DNA of 64,000 nucleotides from Chitinophaga pinensis (GTDB lineage Bacteria; Bacteroidota; Bacteroidia; Chitinophagales; CAMDFR01): NCBI GenBank assembly GCA_945860705.1, contig CAMART010000012.1, positions 1 to 64,000 of the forward strand, read 5' to 3'. Shown piece by piece: positions 27,080 to 35,947 of this stretch (position 1 is its first letter; each line of letters starts with the position of its first letter). The notes under the pieces were generated by a model. It saw only the letters and a program-made list of their open reading frames with translations, ran no database searches and was not told where the DNA came from. The position numbers and the translations under genes were made by a program.

Positions 27080-27616
27080 ATGAATAAAAATCCATCTCTC
27101 CTATTTTGTTTTTTTTATCTATTGCTTTTTGTCTCTCTTAATTTTTCTTGTAAACAAAAAAAAGCTTATAAGCCCAATATTAATGTAGGTGCAGATGCTC
27201 CTGATTTTAGTTTACCTGATAGAAACAATATAGTACACAAACTAAGTGACTATAAAAATAAAACAATCTTACTAGATTTTTGGGCTAGCTGGTGTGGACC
27301 ATGTAGAAAAAAAAATAAAGATGTAGTAGCCCTTTATCATAAATATAAAAACACTACTTTTTCAAATGGTTCTACTTTGGAGATCATCAGTATCTCTCAA
27401 GACAATAAAGAAGATGCATGGCTTCGTGCAATAGAAGATGATGGACTAAAATGGAATAGTCATCTAAAACAGCGACTCGCTGGGCTCTCTGAAGCTTCTA
27501 TAAAATATGATGTGCAATATATACCCACTACTTTTCTAATAAACTCATCTGGAAAAATAATGCTTGTAAATCCTAGTATAGGTGAAATAGAAGAAAAGCT
27601 AGAAGGAATGAGGTAG
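27080..27616 (+). CDS. TlpA-like thioredoxin lipoprotein
   Basis: A 178-residue lipoprotein (signal peptide, lipobox NFSC, Cys24) with a TlpA/ResA-type thioredoxin domain. The redox motif is WASWCGPCRKKN (Cys72, Cys75), followed by the cis-Pro region YIPTTFLI. Such proteins face the periplasm and reduce or oxidise disulfides of cytochromes or exported proteins. The next gene is convergent, so it stands alone. Confidence 0.92.
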   Translation: MNKNPSLLFCFFYLLLFVSLNFSCKQKKAYKPNINVGADAPDFSLPDRNNIVHKLSDYKNKTILLDFWASWCGPCRKKNKDVVALYHKYKNTTFSNGSTLEIISISQDNKEDAWLRAIEDDGLKWNSHLKQRLAGLSEASIKYDVQYIPTTFLINSSGKIMLVNPSIGEIEEKLEGMR

Positions 27617-27745
27617 TAGCTTGTTTGCTTCTTGCCATTGTCAGTAATTTTTATTGAAGTATATTACATCAGTGAAGACACTGACGTTGGCGTGTATTAA
27701 AGTTTTTTGTCTAATATCTAGCGTCTATCTACTAGTCTCTAAATT

Positions 27746-28555
27746 TTATTTATCATCTATATCATACATCTTCTTAGCTGTGTCGCCCATAGTGGTAATG
27801 GCTAGTTTGCGTGGAAAAAGTTTTTGCATAAAAAATGTTGCGAGCTTATTATTAGTACCACTAATAAATGAAGGCGTTTTGCCTATTTTATTCAAACATT
27901 CTATTACTACTTCTTCTGGAGCTTGCGCTTTGGGTTCAAAAATGCTGGTCTTTTTAGGATTGGTATTTAGATAGTTGGGTGTAGCTGTAGCTCCTGCGCA
28001 ACAAGCAATAACATCTACTCCTTTGTTTTTCCATTCATACCAAATTCCTTCTGCAAATATTTTATTGAATGCTTTGCTTGCACCATATGTAGATAAATAT
28101 CCTGAGCCTTGAAGACCTGCCATAGAAGCCATAATCACCACTGCGCCTCTTTTTCTTTGTGTCATTTTACTACCAAATGCATGAAGCATGCGCATAGGAG
28201 TATTGATGTTTACATCTACTATTTTTATTTGATCTTCTATGGAAGATTTTAAATACGGTCCAATATATGACATGCAGGCGTTATACACCAAAAAATCTAT
28301 TTCTATATTTTCAAGTTGTGCTAGAATCTGCTCTGTAGCATTTTTATCTGCAAGATCACAAGTGATGGTTTTTATTTTAATATTATATGTTGCTAAAAGT
28401 TTTGAAGCTAACTGTTCTAGTGGTTCTATTCTTCTAGCTACTAGCACCAAATCAAAACCATGACTGGCAAGCGCTGTAGCAAATGCTGCGCCAAGTCCTT
28501 CAGAGGCTCCAGCTATCAAAGCTGTTTGGCCATATTTATTTTTTAGATTACTCAA
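27746..28555 (-). CDS. SDR-family NAD(P)-dependent oxidoreductase
   Basis: The 269-residue protein has the short-chain dehydrogenase cofactor motif TALIAGASEGLGAAFA, the VLVARRIEPLEQLA NADP-selecting loop, the NACM segment replacing NAG, and the catalytic Tyr and Lys in YGASKAF. It is a typical DltE/YqjQ-like SDR, substrate unknown. It ends in the 27.7 kb gap that holds short AT repeats. Confidence 0.87.
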   Translation of the reverse strand: MSNLKNKYGQTALIAGASEGLGAAFATALASHGFDLVLVARRIEPLEQLASKLLATYNIKIKTITCDLADKNATEQILAQLENIEIDFLVYNACMSYIGPYLKSSIEDQIKIVDVNINTPMRMLHAFGSKMTQRKRGAVVIMASMAGLQGSGYLSTYGASKAFNKIFAEGIWYEWKNKGVDVIACCAGATATPNYLNTNPKKTSIFEPKAQAPEEVVIECLNKIGKTPSFISGTNNKLATFFMQKLFPRKLAITTMGDTAKKMYDIDDK

Positions 28556-28607
28556 TGTCTATTTATTTGAATTATAAAATTATAATAAATAGTAGATATA
28601 AAATAAA

Positions 28608-28636
28608 AAAAGAGGCTCGCTACGCGAGCCTCTTTT
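28608..28636 (-). terminator. Intrinsic terminator of the frameshifted lipoprotein gene
   Basis: GAGGCTCGC and GCGAGCCTC pair over 9 bp (plus A-T flanks) around a TAC loop. On the minus strand it runs into a T-run. The stem core is the same as in the terminator at 29217-29251 downstream of htpG. Confidence 0.85.
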
Positions 28637-28656
28637 AATTAATCAAATATTTATTA

Positions 28657-29120
28657 TTAATAGTTGTTTACATAAAACTTTCCTTCAGTTATTCTCACTG
28701 TATCAGAAAGATTATATGGATTTACTACAACAAAATTAAATTCTCCTTCAGTATGTCTAGTTGCGGGATTGCCTTCTTTATGGCTTGTTATTTTATATGT
28801 TCCAGATACTGGTCTATAAATAACTGCTGAGCTTGTGCCTATATAGCTAAATCCTTCACTAGTAGAATCAATAGTTAATGTTTGGTCTACCTTTGTAAGG
28901 TCAAGTCTACTGTTACAGCATATGTACTGCTTGAACCAGTAATTACAGATACATCTAAGGTATTTGCATTGCTAAATGGATAAGAGGCTGTTACACCATT
29001 TTCGTCTGCTGTATATGCTACCCCATTTGCTTTAAATGAACCGCTATGTTTTTCTGTAAATCCTTTACTACATGACCATAGAATAAGTGACATAATAGAT
29101 ACTAAAAATAAATTTTTCAT
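28657..29120 (-). pseudogene. Lipoprotein gene split by a frameshift
   Basis: The first 77 codons encode a lipoprotein (LILWSC, Cys17) with a GSFKANGVAYTADENG segment, then stop at TAG near 28887. In the next frame (a -1 shift relative to the first) the coding sequence goes on without stops for about 79 codons: LTKVDQTLTIDSTSEGFSYI, later YRPVSGTYKITSHKEG and a final EGKFYVNNY before TAA (28657-28659), just before the terminator. Both halves look like one beta-rich protein of about 154 residues. The cause is a one-base insertion or two-base loss near 28890-28902, or a sequencing error. No strong slippery heptamer is visible. Confidence 0.8.
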
Positions 29121-29216
29121 TGTTTCAGGTTTTTTAATGTTGTTAATAATATCACAAAGATTCTAAAATTAATCAACTTATCATATCCGTACTATTTGGT
29201 ATTTTGAATACCAAAT

Positions 29217-29251
29217 AAAAAGGGAGGCTCGCTGTGCGAGCCTCCCTTTTT
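29217..29251 (-). terminator. Intrinsic terminator after htpG
   Basis: A 16-bp stem (AAAAAGGGAGGCTCGC with GCGAGCCTCCCTTTTT) around a TGT loop. It lies 67 bases beyond the htpG stop, and the minus-strand side runs into a T-rich stretch. It is nearly the same as the terminator at 28608. Confidence 0.9.
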
Positions 29252-29318
29252 GTATCTATCACTTGGTTCTACCGAATGACTTCTATAGTTTTACTTCTAG
29301 CAAATAAACTATTTTAGT

Positions 29319-31178
29319 CTACAATACTTCTACGCTTCTTTCTATAAAAGCAGTAAGTTTTGTTCCTTTGAGCATTCCTTGTTGAAGCAATGCTAAATCA
29401 AATAATTGATTGATAAGAGCAGATTTGTTTTCTTCTTTTAATATTCTTGAAGATAGTGCGTGATTTGTATTCACAACTAGATTCATACTCTCTGGCATAT
29501 TTCCCATAAAAGAATACATGCCACCACCCATTTTGCTCATCTCACTCATACGACGCATAAATTCATTTTTAGTAATGGTGATAGGCATATCGTCTGGTGC
29601 AAGTGCTTTTAGTTCTATAGTCACTCCTTCTTGTTTTATATTTTCTTCAAAATATTTTTTTAAGTTTTCTTCTTCTTCTTTACTTAAAACAGATGCGTGT
29701 GCTTCATCTTTTTCTATCAATTTATCTATAGTATCTGCATCTACTCTATTAAATTTGATGTCGTTATGTTTAGACTCTATATGTTGTACAAAATGTTGAT
29801 CTATGATATTATCAAATGATAAAACATCATATGATTTTTTAGTAGCTGTTTGTATATAGCTGTCTTGTGCTTCTTTATCTGTAGTATATAGCACTATTAG
29901 TTTGTCATTTTTATCTTTTTGGAGAGTGCCAATTTTTGTTTTATATTCTTCTAGTGTAAAAAACTTGTTTTCAATATTTTCATACAAACAAAAATCTTTG
30001 GCTCTATCATAAAATTTCTCATCACTGAGCATACCGTATTTTACAAATATTCCTATGCTTTCCCATTTTGATTCATAACTCGGTCTATCATTTTTAAATA
30101 ATTCGCCTAACTTATCTGCTACTTTTTTGCTGATATGCGAAGTGATTTTTTTTACATTTCCATCGCTTTGTAAATAGCTACGTGATACATTCAATGGGAT
30201 ATCTGGCGAGTCTATCACACCTTGCATGAGCATCAAATATTCTGGTACTATTTCTTCTACATTGTCTGTAACAAAAACTTGATTGCTGTATAATTGTATT
30301 TTGTTTTTTTGTACTTCAAAAGTTTTTTTCAGTTTAGGAAAATATAAAATACCTGTAAGCTTAAATGGAAAATCTACATTGAGGTGTATCCAAAATAATG
30401 GATCCTCTGCCATAGGATATAATTCATGGTAAAATTTAATATAGTCTTCGTCTTTCAACTCTGTTGGAGCCACTGTCCATGCAGGGTTGGTATTGTTGAT
30501 AATCGTATCTCTTTTCTTTTTTACTTCTTTATCTTCAGCATCTTTCTCTGTATATTCTTCCTCTCCACATTTGATGGCTATTGGCAAAAACTTACAATAT
30601 TTATTCAGTAGTCCTTTTATTTTATATTCATCTGCAAACTCTATAGAATCATCTGCAATATGAAGAATGATATCCGTACCTCTTTCTGTTTTTGTAGCTT
30701 CACCCATTTCGTACTCAGGACTGCCATCACAGGTCCATCTTACTGCTGGTTCATCTTTATATGATTTGGTGATGATTTCTACTTGCTTCGCTACCATAAA
30801 AGCTGAATAAAAACCTAGTCCAAAATGACCGATGATATTGATTCCTCCTTCTACATTCTTAAATTTTTCTATAAATTCTTCTGCACTCGAAAAAGCCACT
30901 TGATTGATATATTTATCTACTTCCTCTAAAGTCATTCCTATTCCTTTATCAGATATAGTTATAGTTTTTGCATCTTTATCTACTTTTACTTCTAAAGTAG
31001 TATCTCCTAAGTCTCCTTTCAGCTCACCACTAGTTGCAAGTTTTTTTACTTTTTGTGTCGCGTCTACTGCGTTTGAAACTAACTCTCTCAAAAAGATTTC
31101 ATGATCGGAATATAGAAATTTTTTGATGATGGGGAAAATGTTCTCGGTGTTTACATTGATTTTTCCTTTTTGTGACAT
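29319..31178 (-). CDS. htpG: Molecular chaperone HtpG (Hsp90)
   Basis: HtpG is the bacterial Hsp90, an ATP-dependent dimer that helps fold or hold client proteins. The N-terminal ATPase has LRELVSNAVDATQK (Glu32, Asn36), the ATP-binding Asp77 in SDKGIGMT and GHFGLGFYS (117-125). The middle domain has SRSYLQSD (catalytic Arg). The C-terminal dimer domain follows; total 619 residues. A sigma-54-type promoter with TGTCA repeats lies upstream (31231-31275). Confidence 0.95.
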   Translation of the reverse strand: MSQKGKINVNTENIFPIIKKFLYSDHEIFLRELVSNAVDATQKVKKLATSGELKGDLGDTTLEVKVDKDAKTITISDKGIGMTLEEVDKYINQVAFSSAEEFIEKFKNVEGGINIIGHFGLGFYSAFMVAKQVEIITKSYKDEPAVRWTCDGSPEYEMGEATKTERGTDIILHIADDSIEFADEYKIKGLLNKYCKFLPIAIKCGEEEYTEKDAEDKEVKKKRDTIINNTNPAWTVAPTELKDEDYIKFYHELYPMAEDPLFWIHLNVDFPFKLTGILYFPKLKKTFEVQKNKIQLYSNQVFVTDNVEEIVPEYLMLMQGVIDSPDIPLNVSRSYLQSDGNVKKITSHISKKVADKLGELFKNDRPSYESKWESIGIFVKYGMLSDEKFYDRAKDFCLYENIENKFFTLEEYKTKIGTLQKDKNDKLIVLYTTDKEAQDSYIQTATKKSYDVLSFDNIIDQHFVQHIESKHNDIKFNRVDADTIDKLIEKDEAHASVLSKEEEENLKKYFEENIKQEGVTIELKALAPDDMPITITKNEFMRRMSEMSKMGGGMYSFMGNMPESMNLVVNTNHALSSRILKEENKSALINQLFDLALLQQGMLKGTKLTAFIERSVEVL

Positions 31179-31230
31179 TATCGTATTATTTTAGATTTGT
31201 TAATGTATGTATATTTATACTTCTATCTTT

Positions 31231-31275
31231 TCAAATCTTGTGCCATTGGCTATTTGCTGACATTTTGACTTGACA
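31231..31275 (-). promoter_or_regulatory. Sigma-54-like promoter with TGTCA upstream site, for htpG
   Basis: On the minus strand, TGGCAC (31245-31240), five bases and TTGA (31234-31231) match the -24/-12 pattern TGGCAC-N5-TTGC with a change at the last base. About 13 bases further upstream is TGTCAAGTCAAAATGTCA (31275-31258), with two TGTCA words, a candidate activator site. Transcription would start about 40 bases before the htpG ATG. Confidence 0.5.
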
Positions 31276-31344
31276 ATACAAAAAGTCTTTGTAGCTTTAT
31301 ATTTATATTAAGAAAAATTCATTTATAAAACGTTCAAATTTTTT

Positions 31345-32919
31345 ATGAAAAAAACAATTTTACTATCAATAAGCCTAGTAATTTTTTCAATACAGATAAG
31401 CCAAGCACAAGTGACTTGGAACAATACCGTTGGAAATATTATTTATAATAATTGTAGTTCTTGTCATCATACTGGTGGTATAGGTCCATTCAATTTGATG
31501 AGTTATAGTGATGCTATGAGCAATGCACTAACTATAAAAAGCAGTACTCAAAGTAAAAGTATGCCACCATGGAAAGCAGATCCTACTTACAGACATTTTA
31601 AAAACGAACGATTTCTTACAGATGCGCAGATAGCAGATATTGCAAGCTGGGTAGACAATGGCTCTCCTCTTGGGACAGGAACCTCACCTACTCCTCCTAC
31701 ATTCTCTCCTGCTGGAGCAATGACAGTGATAGACCAAACATTAAACTTACCAGCATATACTGTTCAATCTCCTGTAGATGAATATAGATGTTTTGTAATA
31801 CCTGCTGGAAATAGTACTACAAAATATGTAAACGAAATAGAGTATTTGCCAGGTAATGATGCTATTGTACACCATATAGTGATTTATAAAGATCCATCAA
31901 ATTTTTCTGATAGCTTAGATGGCTTAGATACTCTTGCTGGTTTTCAAGGAAATGGTACTGTAGCGGTCAGTCCTAATGCAGAATTCTTAGGTGCATGGGC
32001 TCCAGGTGAAGCGATGTTTAAACTGCCAGTACAATTTGGAATAAAACTAGACCCAAATAGTGACTATGTAGTAGAAATACATTTCGCACCTGGCAGTATG
32101 GGACAAACAGACAATTCTGTAATAAATATTAAATACAGCAACTATGCTCCTATACGTGAAATATATATAGATCCTATGCTTAATCATTTTACCAATATTA
32201 TTGGTGGATTGGGTTCTTTCAATATACCTGCAAACACTACTCGAACTTTTTATGAGCGATTTACATTACCATCGAGCTTCGATGCTTCTATAATATCCGT
32301 CTTTCCGCATATGCATAAAATAGGAACATCCTTTAAAATATGGAACTATAGACCTACTACAAATGATACTGTTCCTATCATAAATATACCTAAGTGGAGT
32401 TTTCATTGGCAAGGATTTTATACCTTCCAAAAAATATTGAAACTTGATAGAGGTTCTCGTGTAGAGGCAAGAGCAACGTATGACAACACCACTGCAAACC
32501 CAGATAATCCTAGCTCGCCACCTCAAAATGTTTATGCAGGAGAAGAAACTACTGATGAAATGATGTTAGCGTTTTTTGCTTATACATTATATTTCCCTGG
32601 TGATGAAAACATAGTTCTAGATAGTACTATTTTATCTTCTGTTGAACCGACTATGGAAAATCCTATTTCATTAAGTATTTATCCAAATCCTGTTTCAGAA
32701 AATTTATTTATACAATTTGAAGCTCTGAATAATGGAAGTATGGATATCAATATACTAAATAGCCAAGGACAAATAGTGTACGAAAATCATCAAGACATTA
32801 TCAATGAGAGAGCTATTTCTACCAACATAGATATCAGTAAACTACAAAAGGGTGTATATATTCTTCAATTAAAAGATGAAGTAGGCAATACGCAACAGAA
32901 GAAATTTGTGGTGAATTAA
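31345..32919 (+). CDS. T9SS-exported protein with cytochrome c motif and copper-monooxygenase-like core
   Basis: A 524-residue protein with signal peptide (to about residue 22). Residues about 37-105 are a cytochrome c-like segment with the haem motif CSSCH (37-41) and a possible axial Met in KSMPPW. The core (about 130-430) carries VHHIVIYKD at about 174-182, EIHFAPGSMG at about 246 and FPHMHKIGTS at about 320, the pattern of type II ascorbate-dependent copper monooxygenases (PHM/DBM-like). The C-terminus (about 445-524) is a type IX sorting domain (LSIYPNPVSENLFIQF, then GVYILQLKDE). It is probably secreted or surface-bound; its substrate is unknown. Confidence 0.8.
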   Translation: MKKTILLSISLVIFSIQISQAQVTWNNTVGNIIYNNCSSCHHTGGIGPFNLMSYSDAMSNALTIKSSTQSKSMPPWKADPTYRHFKNERFLTDAQIADIASWVDNGSPLGTGTSPTPPTFSPAGAMTVIDQTLNLPAYTVQSPVDEYRCFVIPAGNSTTKYVNEIEYLPGNDAIVHHIVIYKDPSNFSDSLDGLDTLAGFQGNGTVAVSPNAEFLGAWAPGEAMFKLPVQFGIKLDPNSDYVVEIHFAPGSMGQTDNSVINIKYSNYAPIREIYIDPMLNHFTNIIGGLGSFNIPANTTRTFYERFTLPSSFDASIISVFPHMHKIGTSFKIWNYRPTTNDTVPIINIPKWSFHWQGFYTFQKILKLDRGSRVEARATYDNTTANPDNPSSPPQNVYAGEETTDEMMLAFFAYTLYFPGDENIVLDSTILSSVEPTMENPISLSIYPNPVSENLFIQFEALNNGSMDINILNSQGQIVYENHQDIINERAISTNIDISKLQKGVYILQLKDEVGNTQQKKFVVN

Positions 32920-32992
32920 AAATAAAATTCATCCTCTTATATACTTATAATTATGGATATTTGCATAAATAAATTAATGCATTTAGCAGACC

Positions 32993-33748
32993 ATGATATC
33001 TACTATACATCATCATCACAAACTTTATAGAATAGATTTCTCTGAGCCTAAAGACATATCCATCTGTATCAAAGACGGAGAGGAAAATCCAAATGCCTTT
33101 CATGCTCCTAATGTAAAAATTTCGCCAGTAATGGTAGATGACTTTATAGGTGATATAGGTCAAGGAGGTGTGGTCAATTTTAAAAATATAAAAATAAACC
33201 CTCATGGCAATGGCACTCATACCGAGTGTGTAGGGCATATCTCAAAAGAAACTTATACAATCAATCAATGTTTGAAAGAGTATATGTTTGTTGCTAAACT
33301 AATAACTATCACTCCTGAAAAACTTGAAAATGGCGATACGGTTATCACTCAACAATTGCTAAATCATATTGACAATAATGAAAATGCTCAAGCTATAATC
33401 ATACGTACACTTCCCAATGAGCACGACAAAGAAACTAAAAACTATTCAGATACCAACCCTACATATATTCATCATGAAGCTATGGCCTATCTTGTATACA
33501 GAGGTTATGAGCATCTGCTTATAGATACTCCTAGCGTAGATAGAGAAAGAGATGAAGCAAAATTTCTTGCACATAAAGCTTTTTGGAAATACCCTGGTAG
33601 TGTGCGTAAAAATTCAACTATCACTGAGCTGATTTATGTAGATAATGAAATAGAGGATGGTTTGTATTTATTGCAATTTAATGTGCTGAATATTGAACTA
33701 GATGCTAGTCCCAGCAGACCTTTACTCTATGATTTGATGGAAGTATAA
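32993..33748 (+). CDS. Cyclase-family (kynurenine formamidase-like) hydrolase
   Basis: The 251-residue protein belongs to the cyclase family that includes bacterial arylformamidase KynB. The metal motif HxGTHxDxPxH appears as HGNGTHTECVGH (71-82): the outer histidines and GTH are kept, an extra residue precedes GTH, Asp is Glu and Pro is Val. Later segments RTLPNE and HEAMAYLV line the active site. N-formylkynurenine hydrolysis is possible, since kynU is 25 kb away, but the altered motif makes another amide substrate just as likely. It abuts the convergent hpt gene. Confidence 0.75.
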   Translation: MISTIHHHHKLYRIDFSEPKDISICIKDGEENPNAFHAPNVKISPVMVDDFIGDIGQGGVVNFKNIKINPHGNGTHTECVGHISKETYTINQCLKEYMFVAKLITITPEKLENGDTVITQQLLNHIDNNENAQAIIIRTLPNEHDKETKNYSDTNPTYIHHEAMAYLVYRGYEHLLIDTPSVDRERDEAKFLAHKAFWKYPGSVRKNSTITELIYVDNEIEDGLYLLQFNVLNIELDASPSRPLLYDLMEV

Positions 33749-34291
33749 CTATCCTTTTATTACGTATATGTCTTGTAGATTTCTGCCTAGTCCATCATAG
33801 TCTAATCCATAACCTACTATAAAATCATTAGGGATAGAAAAACCAACATAATCTACTTTTACTTTGTCTTGTAGTGCCTCTGGCTTTACTAATAAGGAAC
33901 ATACTTTTAGACTTGCTGGTTTTAAGGACAAAGCTTCGGGAATAAATTTTGAGAGCGTATTGCCTGTATCTACTATATCTTCTATTATGATTACATGTCT
34001 ATCTTTGATGTCTTCAACTATGCCCATGAGCGTTGTGATATTGCCAGTACTTTGAGTTCCTTCATAGCTAGACATTCGTACAAAAGTGATTTCACAATCG
34101 CCACAAAAGTTTTTTACTAAATCACTACAAAACATAAACGAACCTGAGAGTATACATAAAAACACGGGGTTTTTATCGTGATAATCTGTATTGATTTGGG
34201 TGGCAATTTTTTTTACTTCCTCTTGTATTTTTTGAGCATCAAGATAGGGTACAAAGGTTTTGTCATTTAGTTTTATTTGTATGCTCGACAT
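33749..34291 (-). CDS. hpt: Hypoxanthine phosphoribosyltransferase
   Basis: Salvages hypoxanthine and guanine to IMP and GMP using PRPP. The 180-residue protein has the PRPP-binding motif HVIIIEDIVDTGNTL, the LSGSFMFCSDLVKN segment (pyrophosphate loop) and the flexible-loop MSSYEGTQSTG, plus KVDYVGFSIPNDFIVGYGLDYDG for base binding. Standard length. It stands alone between convergent and co-directional unrelated genes. Confidence 0.95.
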   Translation of the reverse strand: MSSIQIKLNDKTFVPYLDAQKIQEEVKKIATQINTDYHDKNPVFLCILSGSFMFCSDLVKNFCGDCEITFVRMSSYEGTQSTGNITTLMGIVEDIKDRHVIIIEDIVDTGNTLSKFIPEALSLKPASLKVCSLLVKPEALQDKVKVDYVGFSIPNDFIVGYGLDYDGLGRNLQDIYVIKG

Positions 34292-34336
34292 AGATTTTAG
34301 TGCTGGTTTCTTTAGGCAAATATAGAATATAAATTT

Positions 34337-35749
34337 TTATGGTGTAAGATTTAAAACTTGACCCAATTTAATAGCATAGTTTTCTATATTATTCCATTTG
34401 ATAATATCCTCCAAATTTATTCCATATCTTTTTGAAATATTGAAAACAGTATCTCCTGGTTTTACTTCGTGTGATTTAATTACCGTAGTGCTGATAATAT
34501 TTTCTGTATTCTTATTGCTCTCCACATTTTTATTCGTAGTGTTTGCAGCTATTAACTCTGATTGATTATTGTTTGTAGATATCGTGTTTTTTGCTTCTGT
34601 TGTTTGTGAAACACTTTTTGCTTGTATACTTTTCTCTAGCGTTTTTGAGCTCAACAAACTAGAATTTGAGGTCTGTTTTACACTGTTACTAGATGCAGTT
34701 TTTTCTTTGAGCAATTCATCATAAGTAATCGTAGCTGGTTTTTTGATGTTTGTTTCTCTCAAATATACCACTTCGCCTACTTTAGCTTCTTCTCCAGATT
34801 CCATCATGTTTTTTTCATATAAATCTATCAACTTTATACCGTATGCTTGCGATATTTCATACATGCTTTCGCCTGCTACTACTTTATGATATTTTGCATA
34901 TCCTTTATTTCTCTTTGGCTGAAAATAAATATATTTCCCTTCGGCTATCGGTTCGCCTTCGCGTAAGTCATTGTACTTATAAAAATAATTCAAAGGCACA
35001 TTATATCTATTCGCTATACCTAATGGAGTGTCTCCTTTTTTTGCTATGATAGCTTTTATATTATTTACTAAATATACCTCACCAAAATATGCTTCTATTG
35101 GCACTACTACTTCTTCTTTAAATGGAGTAGTTTTTGTAACTGTTGTTATTGGCTTATTGTCTATGATGGTCTCTTGTTTTACTAAAGTTTCTTTTTGTTG
35201 TTCTTGCTTAATAATAGGTGCTGTTTTGTATGAAGGAAAATCCGCTATAGATTTTAAATCGTATTGATGTAAACTGTATTTATTTATTAGGTCTACTAGT
35301 AAATTTGGATACTGTGGGTTAGTAGCATATCCGGCTTGTTTCAAACCATTTGCCCAACTCGTGTAGTCTGTTTTTGCATAACTAAATAAAAATGCATATC
35401 TACTTCTGGTCATCAAAAAATCTGTATGGTCTATATAAGATTCATTAGCACTTGTATAGTATCTAAAACACTCGTTTTTTTCATCGTCATCTTGGTAGTA
35501 AGTATCGCCTGTCCATTCTTTATGACATTTGATGCCAAAATGATTATTAGCAGTAGCTGCTAGAGGAGAATTACCATTGCCACTTTCTAGCAATCCTTGA
35601 GCAAGTGTGATGCTCGCAGGTATGCCACTACGCTCCATTTCGCACACAGCTGTAGGAGCATAGGTTTGTATATACTGCTCTGCGCTTAGTTTTTGAGCCT
35701 GTATAGAAAAACTAATAAATACCGATAAAATAAAAAATAGTTGCTTCAT
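34337..35749 (-). CDS. Exported glucosaminidase-like protein with three LysM domains
   Basis: The 470-residue protein has a signal peptide (to about 18) and a GH73-type N-acetylglucosaminidase domain (about 20-165) with the proposed catalytic Glu in LAQGLLESGNGNS, NNHFGIKCHKEW, and YFRYYTSA-like segments. Three LysM modules follow: about 232-280 (AKKGDTPLGIANRYNV), about 290-335 (VVAGESMYEISQAYGI) and 425-470 (VKPGDTVFNISKRYGI). A long Ser/Thr/Asn linker separates the last two. It would trim or remodel peptidoglycan in the periplasm. Confidence 0.9.
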   Translation of the reverse strand: MKQLFFILSVFISFSIQAQKLSAEQYIQTYAPTAVCEMERSGIPASITLAQGLLESGNGNSPLAATANNHFGIKCHKEWTGDTYYQDDDEKNECFRYYTSANESYIDHTDFLMTRSRYAFLFSYAKTDYTSWANGLKQAGYATNPQYPNLLVDLINKYSLHQYDLKSIADFPSYKTAPIIKQEQQKETLVKQETIIDNKPITTVTKTTPFKEEVVVPIEAYFGEVYLVNNIKAIIAKKGDTPLGIANRYNVPLNYFYKYNDLREGEPIAEGKYIYFQPKRNKGYAKYHKVVAGESMYEISQAYGIKLIDLYEKNMMESGEEAKVGEVVYLRETNIKKPATITYDELLKEKTASSNSVKQTSNSSLLSSKTLEKSIQAKSVSQTTEAKNTISTNNNQSELIAANTTNKNVESNKNTENIISTTVIKSHEVKPGDTVFNISKRYGINLEDIIKWNNIENYAIKLGQVLNLTP

Positions 35750-35907
35750 AATTTGATAGTATTATCCAATTACAAAAGTATCCTTGCTTTTACAAGTAAT
35801 AACGCAATTTATGCACCAAAAATTGTAAAAAGTATGGTTTAGTGTACAAGTGATTTTAAATAACAGATAGCAATTAATGTCTAGTACAAATACTCCAAGT
35901 ATTCATA

Positions 35908-35936
35908 TTTGTTTCATACAAATACCCTTACCTTTG
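35908..35936 (+). promoter_or_regulatory. Promoter of uvrA
   Basis: TTTG (35908-35911), a 17-base spacer and TACCTTTG (35929-35936) fit the Bacteroidota consensus with no mismatch. The ATG at 35948 is 11 bases later, so the leader is a few bases at most. Confidence 0.7.
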
Positions 35937-35947
35937 CACCCAGTTTT

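Noticed and set aside
27654-27974. A 106-codon ORF on the plus strand
   Set aside because: Most of it is antisense to the SDR gene and it has no plausible signal or motif.
28887-28905. Programmed -1 frameshift in the broken lipoprotein gene
   Set aside because: No X-XXY-YYZ heptamer or downstream pseudoknot can be seen; a mutation or sequencing error is simpler.
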